The position numbers and the translations under genes are program-made. Below the pieces are notes generated by a model, which saw only the letters and a list, made by a program, of their open reading frames with translations, was not told the DNA's origin and did no database searches. Shown piece after piece: positions 7,426 to 15,320 of a stretch of 26,020 bases of DNA. Position 1 is the first letter of the stretch, and every line of letters begins with the position of its first letter. Origin of the DNA: a bacterium (lineage in GTDB: Bacteria; Babelota; Babeliae; Babelales; RVW-14); assembly GCA_023249935.1 (NCBI GenBank), contig JAHFBQ010000005.1:10649-36668 (forward strand), read 5' to 3'.

Positions 7426-8061
7426 TTAATAAATTTTTTTAATTTTTTTTACCAAGACTTTTTCTTGCTTTGAGAGAGGGGTGTTTTTCTTTGGTTGAAT
7501 ATTGCCTGAGCTATCAGTTTTTTTTGGCGTGCGCATATGAGCTCCCTCATTCATAAGATCGTCTAGGTTCACAGGCTTTTTAGGGAGGTCAATATCTGTC
7601 TCAAAATTTACTTCTCCAAATTGATGTGTATCTGGCGACTGAATTTGTTCTATTTGTGAATTGGGGATAGATTCCTGAATTACTTGATTAAGAGCTTGTA
7701 CAAAGTCAAAAACACTGATGCTAAAGGCTCCATGCTGTTCACAGGTTAGACAGAGAGCTCTATCCATCGAAACTATCGTGATTTCTTCATTTTTGTAACG
7801 ATTAACATAGTCGATAATCCAGTCATCCGCAGAATTTTTATAACCAGCCTCGAGTGTTACAATGCCATGATGAATTTCACGTAAAGCATGGGCAAGACAG
7901 CCTCCATCATAAACAATAATGATTTCTTTTATGGTATTCTGCTTTATCTTTTTATAGGTTCCTAGCTTTCTTAGGAGTGTTTTTTTGTGAGACTCAAGAT
8001 TTTCTTTATTGTTTGGATGCAATTGCTTTAAAAGATTATAGCCATCTATTATAATAATCAC
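7426..8061 (-). CDS. yacP: YacP/Rae1-like NYN-domain ribonuclease
   Basis: Member of the NYN (PIN-like) nuclease family. B. subtilis YacP/Rae1 is a ribosome-associated endonuclease; the role here is inferred from similarity. Acidic active-site motifs are visible: IIIIDGYNLL near the N terminus, VYDGG, NSADDWI and SMDRAL. Residues after about 140 form a Gln/Pro/Lys-rich extension ending KKIKKIY, probably disordered. The GTG start at 8061 is preferred because a near-perfect GGGGGAGG lies 8 nt upstream; a TTG 18 bases earlier would place that site inside the gene. In B. subtilis yacP is also close to rpmG-secE-nusG, so the neighbourhood supports the call. Confidence 0.85.
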   Translation of the reverse strand: MIIIIDGYNLLKQLHPNNKENLESHKKTLLRKLGTYKKIKQNTIKEIIIVYDGGCLAHALREIHHGIVTLEAGYKNSADDWIIDYVNRYKNEEITIVSMDRALCLTCEQHGAFSISVFDFVQALNQVIQESIPNSQIEQIQSPDTHQFGEVNFETDIDLPKKPVNLDDLMNEGAHMRTPKKTDSSGNIQPKKNTPLSKQEKVLVKKIKKIY

Positions 8062-8104
8062 GCCAAAGTCCTCCCCCAAAATTTTGTGTCAAAAAGGATC
8101 AGAA

Positions 8105-8995
8105 GTGTCTCACTTAATCCAGCTTCGAGAACAAATTAAGGCTGTCCAGACAACTAAGAAGATTACCCATGCTGTACGGCTGGTTTCAATGTCTATGTAT
8201 GCAAAACTTGAGAAACTATCTATCCCTCACAAATTATACTTTAAAAGTATAGCAGATTTCTTTACGGCATTGCTTGATCGAGAGACAGAATGGCAACATC
8301 CTATCTTTAATCCAGGCGATCTTCTTGACTCAAAACCGCTCTATATAATCGTTGCGACGTCAAAAGGATTGTGTGGCAGCTTAAATTCTAACCTTTTTAG
8401 ATACTTAGAGCAGAGTTTCTTTCTTCAGCCATATCAAGCTGCAGAATTTATTGTGCTTGGGCAGCGAGGTATCCGCTTTATCAAGGGTAAGCAATGGGGT
8501 GAGATTGTGTATGCCTATCCCGAACTGAGCTCTAATAACTACATGACTATAGCCGAAGACATTGTCGATCGCGTTGTGAGTTCAAACAAAAATTATACGT
8601 CGGTGACTTTTTTTGGGTCGCAATTGAAAACATTTTTCCAGCAGCAGCCAAAAAAGGTCGTACTATTGCCATTGCAGCGGAGTGGCCTTAATCTCTTTGT
8701 TGATGACAAAGATGTCGCTGATACGCTTTCAACGTTGGGAGAAGACCCAATTATTGAGCAGCAAGCTGATCGACTGCTTGAATATGCGGCAATATCGTAT
8801 GCTCATTCTTTTGTTATTAACGTTTTATTTCAAGCAATCCTTGCTGAACATGCAGCGCGCTTTCTAGCGATGGATTCATCGACCACAAACGCCGAAAAAT
8901 ATCTAGAAAAACTAACGCTGCATTATAACAAAATTAGGCAAGCGGTTATTACGAAAGAAGTCGCGGAGCTTTCAAGCAACACGCTTGCTAAGTAA
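8105..8995 (+). CDS. atpG: F-type ATP synthase gamma subunit
   Basis: Rotor shaft of F1. Both ends match the family: N-terminal LIQLREQIKAVQTTKKITHAV, central ATSKGLCGSLNSNLF (normally a TDRGLCGGLN-type motif) and C-terminal AILAEHAARFLAMDSSTTNAE followed by LTLHYNKIRQAVITKEVAEL. The GTG start at 8105 has AAGGA 6 nt upstream; the longer TTG-started frame (8084) lacks one. That gives 296 residues, normal. The methionine that follows ITKA in E. coli (the residue known as Met23) is Val here. It stands alone, without other atp genes in the window, is divergent from yacP and overlaps the 3' end of murA tail to tail by 24 bases. Confidence 0.93.
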   Translation: MSHLIQLREQIKAVQTTKKITHAVRLVSMSMYAKLEKLSIPHKLYFKSIADFFTALLDRETEWQHPIFNPGDLLDSKPLYIIVATSKGLCGSLNSNLFRYLEQSFFLQPYQAAEFIVLGQRGIRFIKGKQWGEIVYAYPELSSNNYMTIAEDIVDRVVSSNKNYTSVTFFGSQLKTFFQQQPKKVVLLPLQRSGLNLFVDDKDVADTLSTLGEDPIIEQQADRLLEYAAISYAHSFVINVLFQAILAEHAARFLAMDSSTTNAEKYLEKLTLHYNKIRQAVITKEVAELSSNTLAK

Positions 8996-10327
8996 ACTTT
9001 CTTCTATCTGCCTTGTCGGTTCATCATCAGGATTGATGAGTGAAATCTGAGCTCCCATAAAGCGTAGTTTTTCTTCAAGTTTATCGTAACCTCGTTCCCA
9101 GTGGTGAATATTACCAATCTTGGTTTCGCCACTGGCTACTAAGCCGGCAAGTACTAAGCCGCAGGATGCGCGAATATCTGTTGCGATAAGTTCGGTGCCA
9201 TAAAATTTTTCGACACCACGAATAGTGGCTTTTTGTCCCTCAACAGTAATTTGTGCCCCAAGTTTTGTAAGCTCTTTAACGTGCATTAAGCGATTTTCAA
9301 ATACCGTTTCTTCAACAGTACTTACATCTTTGCTTAAAGCCATGGCAGTCATTATTGGTGCTTGTAAATCGGTTGGAAATCCTGGATAGGGTCCAGTTTT
9401 AATATTGATACCGCGTGGATTTTGGCAGGCTGTGAGTGAAACACCTTGTAGGGGGTGGGTAGGGGTAGGGTTTGTTCCTGTGTAGACTTCATGTCCCATT
9501 TCACGCAGCTTCTCAAGGAAAATATCCATATGATCAGCGCGAGCGTTTGGTAAATGTACAGATCCCTTGGTAACGCATGCAGCAAGCAATAACCCACCAG
9601 CTTCAAGCCTATCCGGAATGATTGTGTGTTCAACCGGTTTTAAATGGTTGACGCCTACGATGCGAATGACTTGGCCAGGTTCACAGCTAATAGAAGCGCC
9701 CATCTTCTTTAAGATATCGATTAAATCTAGTACCTCCGGCTCAATTGCAGCATTAACAATAACGGTCTCGCCAGGCTTTAGTGTTGCATACATAAGCAAA
9801 TTTTCTGTTGCACCGACGCTTGGATATTCCAATGCGATGCGTTCATGTTGTGGGGCTGAGGTGGATGTATTAGTGCTTGCAAAAAGGTATGGTTGATTTT
9901 CTTCAAGTAAGATGTTGAGTCTTCTAAAGCCTTGTAAATGGTAGTTAATTGGTCGTGCTCCAATCAAGCATCCACCTGGTAACGCAACTCGTGCTTTGCC
10001 AAAACGAGCGAGCAGGGGGCCCATAACCAAAATTGATGCACGCATCATATTCATAATTTCTGGAGAGACTTCAATTTTATTTACAGTGCTTGTGTCGATC
10101 GTGAGGATTTTCTGCTTGATATCGAAGTGTACAAGTGCTCCCAACTCCATCATCAGTGCGATAAAACAGCGAACGTCAGCAGAGTTTGGTACGTTGTAAA
10201 GCGTTGATTTACCTTCGGCCAAAAGCAGTGAGGCAATGATTACGAGAACGGCGTTTTTTGCACCGGTAACTTCAACAAAGCCTTGTAATGGCTGGGACTG
10301 TTTAACCAATAAAAAACGTTCGCTCAT
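8972..10327 (-). CDS. murA: UDP-N-acetylglucosamine 1-carboxyvinyltransferase
   Basis: First committed step of peptidoglycan synthesis: transfers enolpyruvate from PEP to UDP-GlcNAc in the cytoplasm. From the chosen ATG (AAGGAA 6 nt upstream) the protein has 451 residues, slightly longer than the E. coli 419. Key residues: TGAKNA near position 22-26, and PGGCLIGARP at about 118-127 with the catalytic Cys that fosfomycin alkylates, so the enzyme looks fosfomycin-sensitive. PTDLQAPIMTAMA and DIRASCGLVLAGL are also typical. A longer frame reaching 10393 has no ribosome binding site and runs to within 17 bases of the divergent kdsB start, so it is rejected. About 30 C-terminal residues (DDEPTRQIEE...) exceed the usual end. 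Confidence 0.97.
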   Translation of the reverse strand: MSERFLLVKQSQPLQGFVEVTGAKNAVLVIIASLLLAEGKSTLYNVPNSADVRCFIALMMELGALVHFDIKQKILTIDTSTVNKIEVSPEIMNMMRASILVMGPLLARFGKARVALPGGCLIGARPINYHLQGFRRLNILLEENQPYLFASTNTSTSAPQHERIALEYPSVGATENLLMYATLKPGETVIVNAAIEPEVLDLIDILKKMGASISCEPGQVIRIVGVNHLKPVEHTIIPDRLEAGGLLLAACVTKGSVHLPNARADHMDIFLEKLREMGHEVYTGTNPTPTHPLQGVSLTACQNPRGINIKTGPYPGFPTDLQAPIMTAMALSKDVSTVEETVFENRLMHVKELTKLGAQITVEGQKATIRGVEKFYGTELIATDIRASCGLVLAGLVASGETKIGNIHHWERGYDKLEEKLRFMGAQISLINPDDEPTRQIEESLLSKRVA

Positions 10328-10409
10328 AATTATTTCCTTATGGATGAATCTTGATACACTTGCGAGGTGAAAGATTATCAGAATTTTTTGCAAGAAAAAG
10401 GAAATTTAT

Positions 10410-11177
10410 ATGTTGGGACAGAAAAAAGTTGTGTGCATAATTCCTGCGCGCCTGGCATCGATCCGTTTTCCTGAAAAAATGTTAAAAATGTTGGAAGGCA
10501 AACCTATTTTAGAGTGGGTTTGGCAAGCAGCAAAATCAGTTAAAGTTTTTGATGAATGCCATTTTGCTATCGATGATGTCAAGATTGCCCATCTTTTGGA
10601 TGGCTTTGGAGCTTCTTGGTTTATGACTTCTAAAGACGCTGCATGTGGAACCGATCGTCTTGTTGAGTTAATGGATCGAGAGATGTTAAAAGCTGATATC
10701 TGGGTTAATTGGCAAGGAGATGAACCCTTTATCCATGAAGCTATGATTTCTGATCTTCTCAAGACTGCTGAGTATGATAAAGACGTTGATGTGTGGACAC
10801 TAAAAAAACGTATTACGGTTATGGAACAAATCCGTTCTGTGAATGTTGCAAAAGTTGTAACAGATAGTTTTGGCAATGCCATCTACTTTTCACGCAGCCC
10901 AATTCCTTACTACCGAGATGAGCCGCTTGAAGCGTGTGAATTCTATAAACATGTTGGTCTGTATGCGTTTTCAAATCGCGGGCTTAAAAGTATTAAGGGT
11001 ATTCCTCCTGGTCCACTTGAGCGCGCAGAAAAGCTTGAGATGCTACGCTTTTTAGAGCTTGGGCTTAAAATTCGTTTGCATGAGACTCTGTTTGAGGTGA
11101 GAGGTATTGATACTCTTGAAGATTTACGTTGTGCAGAAATATATGCGCAATCGCTGAGAATTTCTGTTTCTCATTAG
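10410..11177 (+). CDS. kdsB: 3-deoxy-manno-octulosonate cytidylyltransferase (CMP-KDO synthetase)
   Basis: Activates KDO as CMP-KDO for the LPS inner core, implying an outer membrane. 255 residues, normal. Visible motifs: IIPARLASIRFPEKML (nucleotide binding), ACGTDRLVE, the VNWQGDEPF metal/substrate loop, NAIYFSRSPIPYYRD and YKHVGLYAF. AAGGAA lies 7 nt upstream of ATG. Small departures from consensus, such as ASIRFPEK for ASTRLPGK and FAIDDVKIA for the usual VATDD, do not touch the most conserved residues. It ends 50 bases before a strong terminator, so it seems to be monocistronic. Confidence 0.95.
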   Translation: MLGQKKVVCIIPARLASIRFPEKMLKMLEGKPILEWVWQAAKSVKVFDECHFAIDDVKIAHLLDGFGASWFMTSKDAACGTDRLVELMDREMLKADIWVNWQGDEPFIHEAMISDLLKTAEYDKDVDVWTLKKRITVMEQIRSVNVAKVVTDSFGNAIYFSRSPIPYYRDEPLEACEFYKHVGLYAFSNRGLKSIKGIPPGPLERAEKLEMLRFLELGLKIRLHETLFEVRGIDTLEDLRCAEIYAQSLRISVSH

Positions 11178-11227
11178 ATATAAAGCTTGAACGGTCTTAT
11201 AGAATTTGTTTCTGATCGAACTATCTT

Positions 11228-11275
11228 TGCACTGGAGATATTTTTTATAATATCTCCAGTGCAGTTATTTTCTCC
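11228..11275 (+). terminator. Intrinsic terminator after kdsB
   Basis: Perfect 15-bp stem (11228-11242 with 11249-11263), 6-base loop and a following U-rich stretch GTTATTTTCTCC. It isolates kdsB from the two unknown genes that follow. The remaining 138 bases up to 11414 hold a small CTGTT/AACAG hairpin and no gene; the promoter for the next gene should be there but no convincing pair of boxes was found. Confidence 0.88.
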
Positions 11276-11413
11276 TTGCAACCCATACTTTTGACTTTTC
11301 TAAAAAGTCTTTTACTCTGGCAGGTCCTAAAGGCTATGTCTACGTATCTTTGACTGAAGCATTTTGCTGTTAAAAACAGGCTGTACGTAGATTATTTAAT
11401 AATAGGAACAGTT

Positions 11414-13327
11414 ATGATAAGACGCTTAATCGTTCGCGCCGTACTGGCTCTTAGTGTGTTTTTTTGTGTATCTGTGGTAAGTAATGCGCAAGCGCCTACT
11501 CAACAAGCAACATTACCCGCCTACATGAGTCTTGGTGTCATTGACCTTAAAGAGTCTGTAAAAGTTGCACAAAATAACTTTGAAGACATGTATTTTCAAA
11601 CATTGCTTCAAGATGAAAAATTCTTTGATGACGCTTACAACAATAACCTTGTTATTTCCTCAGAAATGAACTGGGATTTTGCTAAAAATGGCGTTATTTT
11701 TATGAAACTTCTCGATTTCTTGGAAAAGAAAGATGATCAAGACGCTAAGCAAATGCTTGCAAAGCTCAATGAGCTCTTTTATCTGATATTTCATCGCCAC
11801 CTTTCTCATTGTGATTTACCGAGAGAAAAGCAGGTAGATCTGGTACATGCGTTGCACTATCTCTTTAATGTTAAAAATTCTAAAGATGAGCCAATTCTAC
11901 GGTCACATCTTACGCGTATTTTTATCTATGCCATGATGACTGAGGTTATGGGTCTTCATTACCACGAAAAGAAAGAGATTCTATTTTTTGCTTATGAAGA
12001 TTTTAGAAAAGTTTTGAAATCGACTGTGGATGGTTGTGTTGACAAGGCAGTAATTCTAGGATTTATTGATACATTTATTAATGATTTTTCCGCCTACGGC
12101 ATAGCAGAGCCAATAATTAGAGAAAAGAATGTTAAGCGTTGGATAATTTGGGTTACTGTTCTTGGTGCAATTGCCGGCCTTTGCTACTACGTTAACGTCA
12201 AATTCAAAACGTGGGAGCAATTTAAAGATAAAGTGAACGAACTTGTCGCGTCTATGACAGAGACCTTCTCTGAATCATCCATGGAATATTTGATCAAACC
12301 AATGGTTAAGGAAACCTTTGATGAGGCTGAAAAGCGTGGTGCTACAATGGGTAAAAATCTTGCTGCTGGTATGACAGAAGGCTTGGTCTATGAAGACGTT
12401 GATGCTCCTGAGGTAGACATGCGTAAGAAGCGTCCTAATAGAAATACTGCAAAATTAGCTCAGGGCATGGGTAAGAATCTGGTTGATGGTATTGCTTATG
12501 AAGATGAAGATGCTCCAAAGCCAGCTAAGAAGCGTAAATCTAGTCAAGCGACTAAAGACTTAGCTAAAGGATTTGGTGCTGATCTTGCTGTGGGTCTTGC
12601 GACCAAGGCCGCCGGCTTAACACATGAAGCACTTAGAGGCATTGTTGAAGAGCCTACAAAAGAAGAAAAACGTGATTTAGTTGCGGCTAAAAGAAAAGCT
12701 GCGAGGGATGCTAAAAAGGCTGCTGAAGAGGCACTGGCAGATGGAGAGGTAGGTTCTGATGATGATGAAGAAGTCGTTGATGAGCTAAAACCAAAGCCAA
12801 GCAAGTATGCTAAACGTCTTTTAAGAATGGCAGGTGCTGAGGCTGGTCTTGCATTATTAGATAATGTGGAAGATCTCAATGTTGATATTGATAATCGCCT
12901 TGTTGGTAAAGTGAAATGTAAGGTTAAGTCTCACGCTGATCGTTTAAAAGATAAACGAGCTAAAGATGTTCTTGCAGAAAAAGAAATAGAAGAAGAGCAT
13001 GCTTCAGATGATGGAAAACCAGCTGTAGCTCCTAAAAAAGGTCGTGGTAAGGGAGGGCGGGGTGCAAAGCCAGCTGCAGAGGATAAGGGCGATGGCGATA
13101 TGGCAATTGATGGGCTGGCGGATGCTGGGAGTGGGGATGTGTCTGTGGTGCGTGGTACTGTGAAACCAAAACCAAAGCGTGGTGGTGCAAAATTGGGTGA
13201 CGCATCGCCAAAGCCTAGTGGTGTAAAGCCAAGTGCTGTGCCAGCTCCAAAACCTGCCACTGGCAGTACGGCAACAAAGTCTGTTGATGATCGGTCTCGT
13301 TGGAATCCATCAAGACTCTTGTGGTGA
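11414..13327 (+). CDS. Unknown membrane-anchored protein with signal peptide and Lys-rich tail (A)
   Basis: No family recognised. The 637-residue protein begins with a signal peptide (basic MIRRLIVR, hydrophobic core, AQA cleavage site near residue 27). Residues 30-235 look like a helical globular domain with two cysteines (C133, C208). One transmembrane segment lies at about 243-261 (WIIWVTVLGAIAGLCYYV). Then come about 2.5 copies of a 37-residue repeat (305-405), a highly charged Ala/Lys/Glu stretch (410-530) and a Gly/Lys/Pro-rich tail resembling histone H1 in composition (535-625). The extreme end is RWNPSRLLW. A cleaved signal followed by a single helix predicts the tail inside the cytoplasm, though positive charge lies on both sides of the helix. 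AGGA precedes ATG by 6 nt. The next gene has the same layout. Confidence 0.85.
   Translation: MIRRLIVRAVLALSVFFCVSVVSNAQAPTQQATLPAYMSLGVIDLKESVKVAQNNFEDMYFQTLLQDEKFFDDAYNNNLVISSEMNWDFAKNGVIFMKLLDFLEKKDDQDAKQMLAKLNELFYLIFHRHLSHCDLPREKQVDLVHALHYLFNVKNSKDEPILRSHLTRIFIYAMMTEVMGLHYHEKKEILFFAYEDFRKVLKSTVDGCVDKAVILGFIDTFINDFSAYGIAEPIIREKNVKRWIIWVTVLGAIAGLCYYVNVKFKTWEQFKDKVNELVASMTETFSESSMEYLIKPMVKETFDEAEKRGATMGKNLAAGMTEGLVYEDVDAPEVDMRKKRPNRNTAKLAQGMGKNLVDGIAYEDEDAPKPAKKRKSSQATKDLAKGFGADLAVGLATKAAGLTHEALRGIVEEPTKEEKRDLVAAKRKAARDAKKAAEEALADGEVGSDDDEEVVDELKPKPSKYAKRLLRMAGAEAGLALLDNVEDLNVDIDNRLVGKVKCKVKSHADRLKDKRAKDVLAEKEIEEEHASDDGKPAVAPKKGRGKGGRGAKPAAEDKGDGDMAIDGLADAGSGDVSVVRGTVKPKPKRGGAKLGDASPKPSGVKPSAVPAPKPATGSTATKSVDDRSRWNPSRLLW
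12329..12628 (+). repeat. In-frame repeat of about 37 codons in protein A
   Basis: Residues 306-344, 345-380 and 381-405 repeat the pattern G-M-G-K-N-L-x-x-G-x, then YEDxDAP, then a basic Lys/Arg cluster and a Thr-rich end. Copies 1 and 2 share MGKNL, YEDVDAP/YEDEDAP and KKR. Copy 3 keeps only the first part (KGFGADLAVGL). Nucleotide identity is only moderate, so the duplication is not recent. Confidence 0.75.
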
Positions 13328-13389
13328 TAAAAGGTAACAACAGCTGTTTTTAATATTAGCTTTCGGAATAAATACAGTTAGGTGTAGTT

Positions 13390-15216
13390 GTGAATTATAA
13401 ATATTTTAATTTTATACTAGCAATTAATATAGTTCTTTCATTATTCAATGCGCCTCTTTTTGGTGGAGAACAAACAGTAATGGCCGAGACGGTGGTTGCG
13501 CAGGTCGTAGTGCCGACAACTCAACGTTTTATGGAGTATTTGAAAAACGTTACCATCGTTCTTAATACTGCAGATCAGCTTTCTGAAAAAAAAGAATTTA
13601 GGTTAGATCATATCGCTAAAACAGCCGTGCTTATGCTAAAGTCTGATGAGCTTTTTGGGCGCGGTGCATTTGCTCAGATGCCAGCACTAAAAATTCAATT
13701 TTATGCCATTTTCAATAATGACGATTCGATGGTCTGGCCAACTCCTGCATTGGTGCGTGCTTTACGAGAAGCTTTAGACGACTATGAAAAGGATATTATA
13801 GAGAGTTGTGCTTCGGTATTTTCGACATCTGATCTTGATTGCGAAGCCGGTGCTACTATCAAGGCCCTGCATGATGAACTTATGAACCATGTCCTTGTAG
13901 ATGATTTTTTTGATTTCTCTATCTTGGATAACGTAGTTGATATGGTTGTGGCGCGGCCTACTGAATTTGCAAAAACCCATCCATATATCACTGCAGTTGG
14001 AGCAGGAGCTCTTCTTTTGGCTCTTGGTAGTATTTGTTGCCTGCCTAGAGATATTGAATCAGTAGGTCCAGATGCATTAGATAGTGAAGAGGGTGATGAA
14101 GATTCTGCAACTGAAGAAGCAGAAGATACGCTGATGCCTATTTCTAGATCAAAGCCGGTAAAGCAAACTGCTAAGGAACGATCGATTCAGGATTGGATGA
14201 GTCAGGTAGTTGCACCAGAAGTGGGTGAGGATGAATTGTTAGAATCAAGCGATGAAGATATTGTAACGCCTGAAGATCAAAAAATTTCTAAAAAACAGAG
14301 AACATCAACTTCTAAATCAGCAGCTAAATCTTTTAAGAAATCAACAACAGTTAAAGTTAAAAAAGTTGCTAATTCTAAGACTGTTGCTTCTAAGCCGATA
14401 GCAAAAAAAAGTAAGGGTAGTCGAGTTAGAGTTGAACGAGAACTTTTTCCTGCTGTTGTTAAGCCTGTAGATAAAAAAACTAAAAAAGCTCCAAAGCCAA
14501 TTGTGCCTTCTGTAGAAGGGTTAGCAAAAAACACTGTAGTTTCTGTTTTACCACCAAAAGCTCTAGCTCCAGTTCCTAAAAAAACTAAAAAATCTCCAGA
14601 TTCTAAGCCAGCTATCAAACTCCCAGTTACACCGGTGATTGTTAAAGCAGGAAAAAAAACTGTTGCTCCGGTGGTTGGCACATCAGGAAAAATTCTAGCG
14701 CCTAAGCCAGCGCCTAAGAAAGTTTTGGCTGGCATTAAGCCTAAACTCCCCGTTTCTAAGCCACCAACTAAAACCCCGGCTCCTCCAGTAAACTTTGGTG
14801 CAGGAAAAAAGGCTGTTGCTCCGGTACGTGATGAAGGTGATGCTGACATGGCAGAAGATGGTCCAGCACCTTTGCTTTCAGCGCTTTCAATTACAGTATC
14901 TAACCCAGAAGGCACGAAGTCTTCGGCGAGTACTATGGCTAAAGCTCCAAGTCCTAAGCGAAGTCCTAAGCCCTCAATAAAAACTCCAAGTTCTTCGGGG
15001 GATTCTGAGGCAGGAAAAAAACCTGTTGCTCCAACTGGAGACCCAGGAGTTTCTAATACAGGACCTGTTGTTGTGCCGGTACCTAGCGTTAAAAAAGATG
15101 AACCGGAAATAAAACCTGGTTGGTTTTCGAATCCACTAAAATGGAATTGGCATTTACCTGGGCGTGGTGATGGAAAAACACAGAGAATGATAGCATTACA
15201 AAACAGGAAAATATAA
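13390..15216 (+). CDS. Unknown membrane-anchored protein with signal peptide and Lys/Pro-rich tail (B)
   Basis: No family recognised. 608 residues. A signal peptide (MNYKYFNFILAINIVLSLFNA...) leads to a helical domain at about 40-190, a transmembrane segment at 199-217 (YITAVGAGALLLALGSICC), an acidic stretch (220-290) and a very long Lys/Pro/Ala/Ser-rich tail (295-570) with repeats. The C terminus has WFSNPLKWNW, resembling the RWNPSRLLW end of protein A. Both tails also hold a D-x-D-M-A-x-D-G motif (residues 484-491 here, 560-567 in A). The start is GTG with AGGTG about 5 nt upstream. It lies 62 bases after gene A with no terminator between, so an operon is likely. The tail could bind nucleic acid or cell-wall polymer; the function is unknown. 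Confidence 0.83.
   Translation: MNYKYFNFILAINIVLSLFNAPLFGGEQTVMAETVVAQVVVPTTQRFMEYLKNVTIVLNTADQLSEKKEFRLDHIAKTAVLMLKSDELFGRGAFAQMPALKIQFYAIFNNDDSMVWPTPALVRALREALDDYEKDIIESCASVFSTSDLDCEAGATIKALHDELMNHVLVDDFFDFSILDNVVDMVVARPTEFAKTHPYITAVGAGALLLALGSICCLPRDIESVGPDALDSEEGDEDSATEEAEDTLMPISRSKPVKQTAKERSIQDWMSQVVAPEVGEDELLESSDEDIVTPEDQKISKKQRTSTSKSAAKSFKKSTTVKVKKVANSKTVASKPIAKKSKGSRVRVERELFPAVVKPVDKKTKKAPKPIVPSVEGLAKNTVVSVLPPKALAPVPKKTKKSPDSKPAIKLPVTPVIVKAGKKTVAPVVGTSGKILAPKPAPKKVLAGIKPKLPVSKPPTKTPAPPVNFGAGKKAVAPVRDEGDADMAEDGPAPLLSALSITVSNPEGTKSSASTMAKAPSPKRSPKPSIKTPSSSGDSEAGKKPVAPTGDPGVSNTGPVVVPVPSVKKDEPEIKPGWFSNPLKWNWHLPGRGDGKTQRMIALQNRKI
14608..15054 (+). repeat. Three-fold AGKKxVAP repeat in the tail of protein B
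   Basis: The block KPxxKxP...AGKKxVAP occurs three times (AGKK at residues 420, 471 and 541; DNA near 14647, 14800 and 15010), spaced 51 and 70 residues apart. The DNA around each copy, GCAGGAAAAAA then GTTGCTCC, is also similar. A second short repeat, KKTKKAPKP/KKTKKSPDSKP, lies at 362-370 and 398-406. Runs of eight A occur at 14403-14410 and 14652-14659. Confidence 0.75.
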
Positions 15217-15243
15217 AATCCCTAGCGCTTAAACTTTTTTTAA

Positions 15244-15272
15244 TTGACAATGCGGGGCAAACATCCTAAAAC
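15244..15272 (+). promoter_or_regulatory. Candidate promoter for tdk-radA
   Basis: A perfect TTGACA at 15244-15249, 17-base spacer and TAAAAC at 15267-15272 (4 of 6 to consensus). Transcription would start near 15279 and give a leader of about 40 bases to tdk. It overlaps the left half of the terminator hairpin of the preceding gene pair. Prediction by eye only. Confidence 0.5.
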
Positions 15273-15302
15273 TTTGGGTGCTTGTCCCGCTGTTTCATTT
15301 TT
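15252..15302 (+). terminator. Terminator after the protein A/B gene pair
   Basis: Hairpin with outer stem GCGGGGCAA/TTGTCCCGC (15252-15260 with 15282-15290, one G-U), an A-C mismatch, then inner stem CATCC/GGGTG around a 9-base loop, followed by TGTTTCATTTTT. A longer tdk frame would begin inside this stem, which argues for the internal tdk start. Confidence 0.8.
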
Positions 15303-15320
15303 AACCAAGGTAGAATTAAC

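Noticed and set aside
10352..10379. TTGATA...GATTAT as kdsB promoter
   Set aside because: Plausible spacing (16) but weak -10 and short divergent gap; not enough support.
10328..10393. Longer murA with start at 10393
   Set aside because: No ribosome binding site, non-conserved extra residues, and almost reaches the divergent kdsB start; ATG 10327 has AAGGAA.
12544..14915. Long antisense frames rich in Ser/Ala/Phe on the minus strand within genes A and B
   Set aside because: Mirror of Lys/Pro/Asp-rich coding sequence on the plus strand; composition artefact, no ribosome binding sites.
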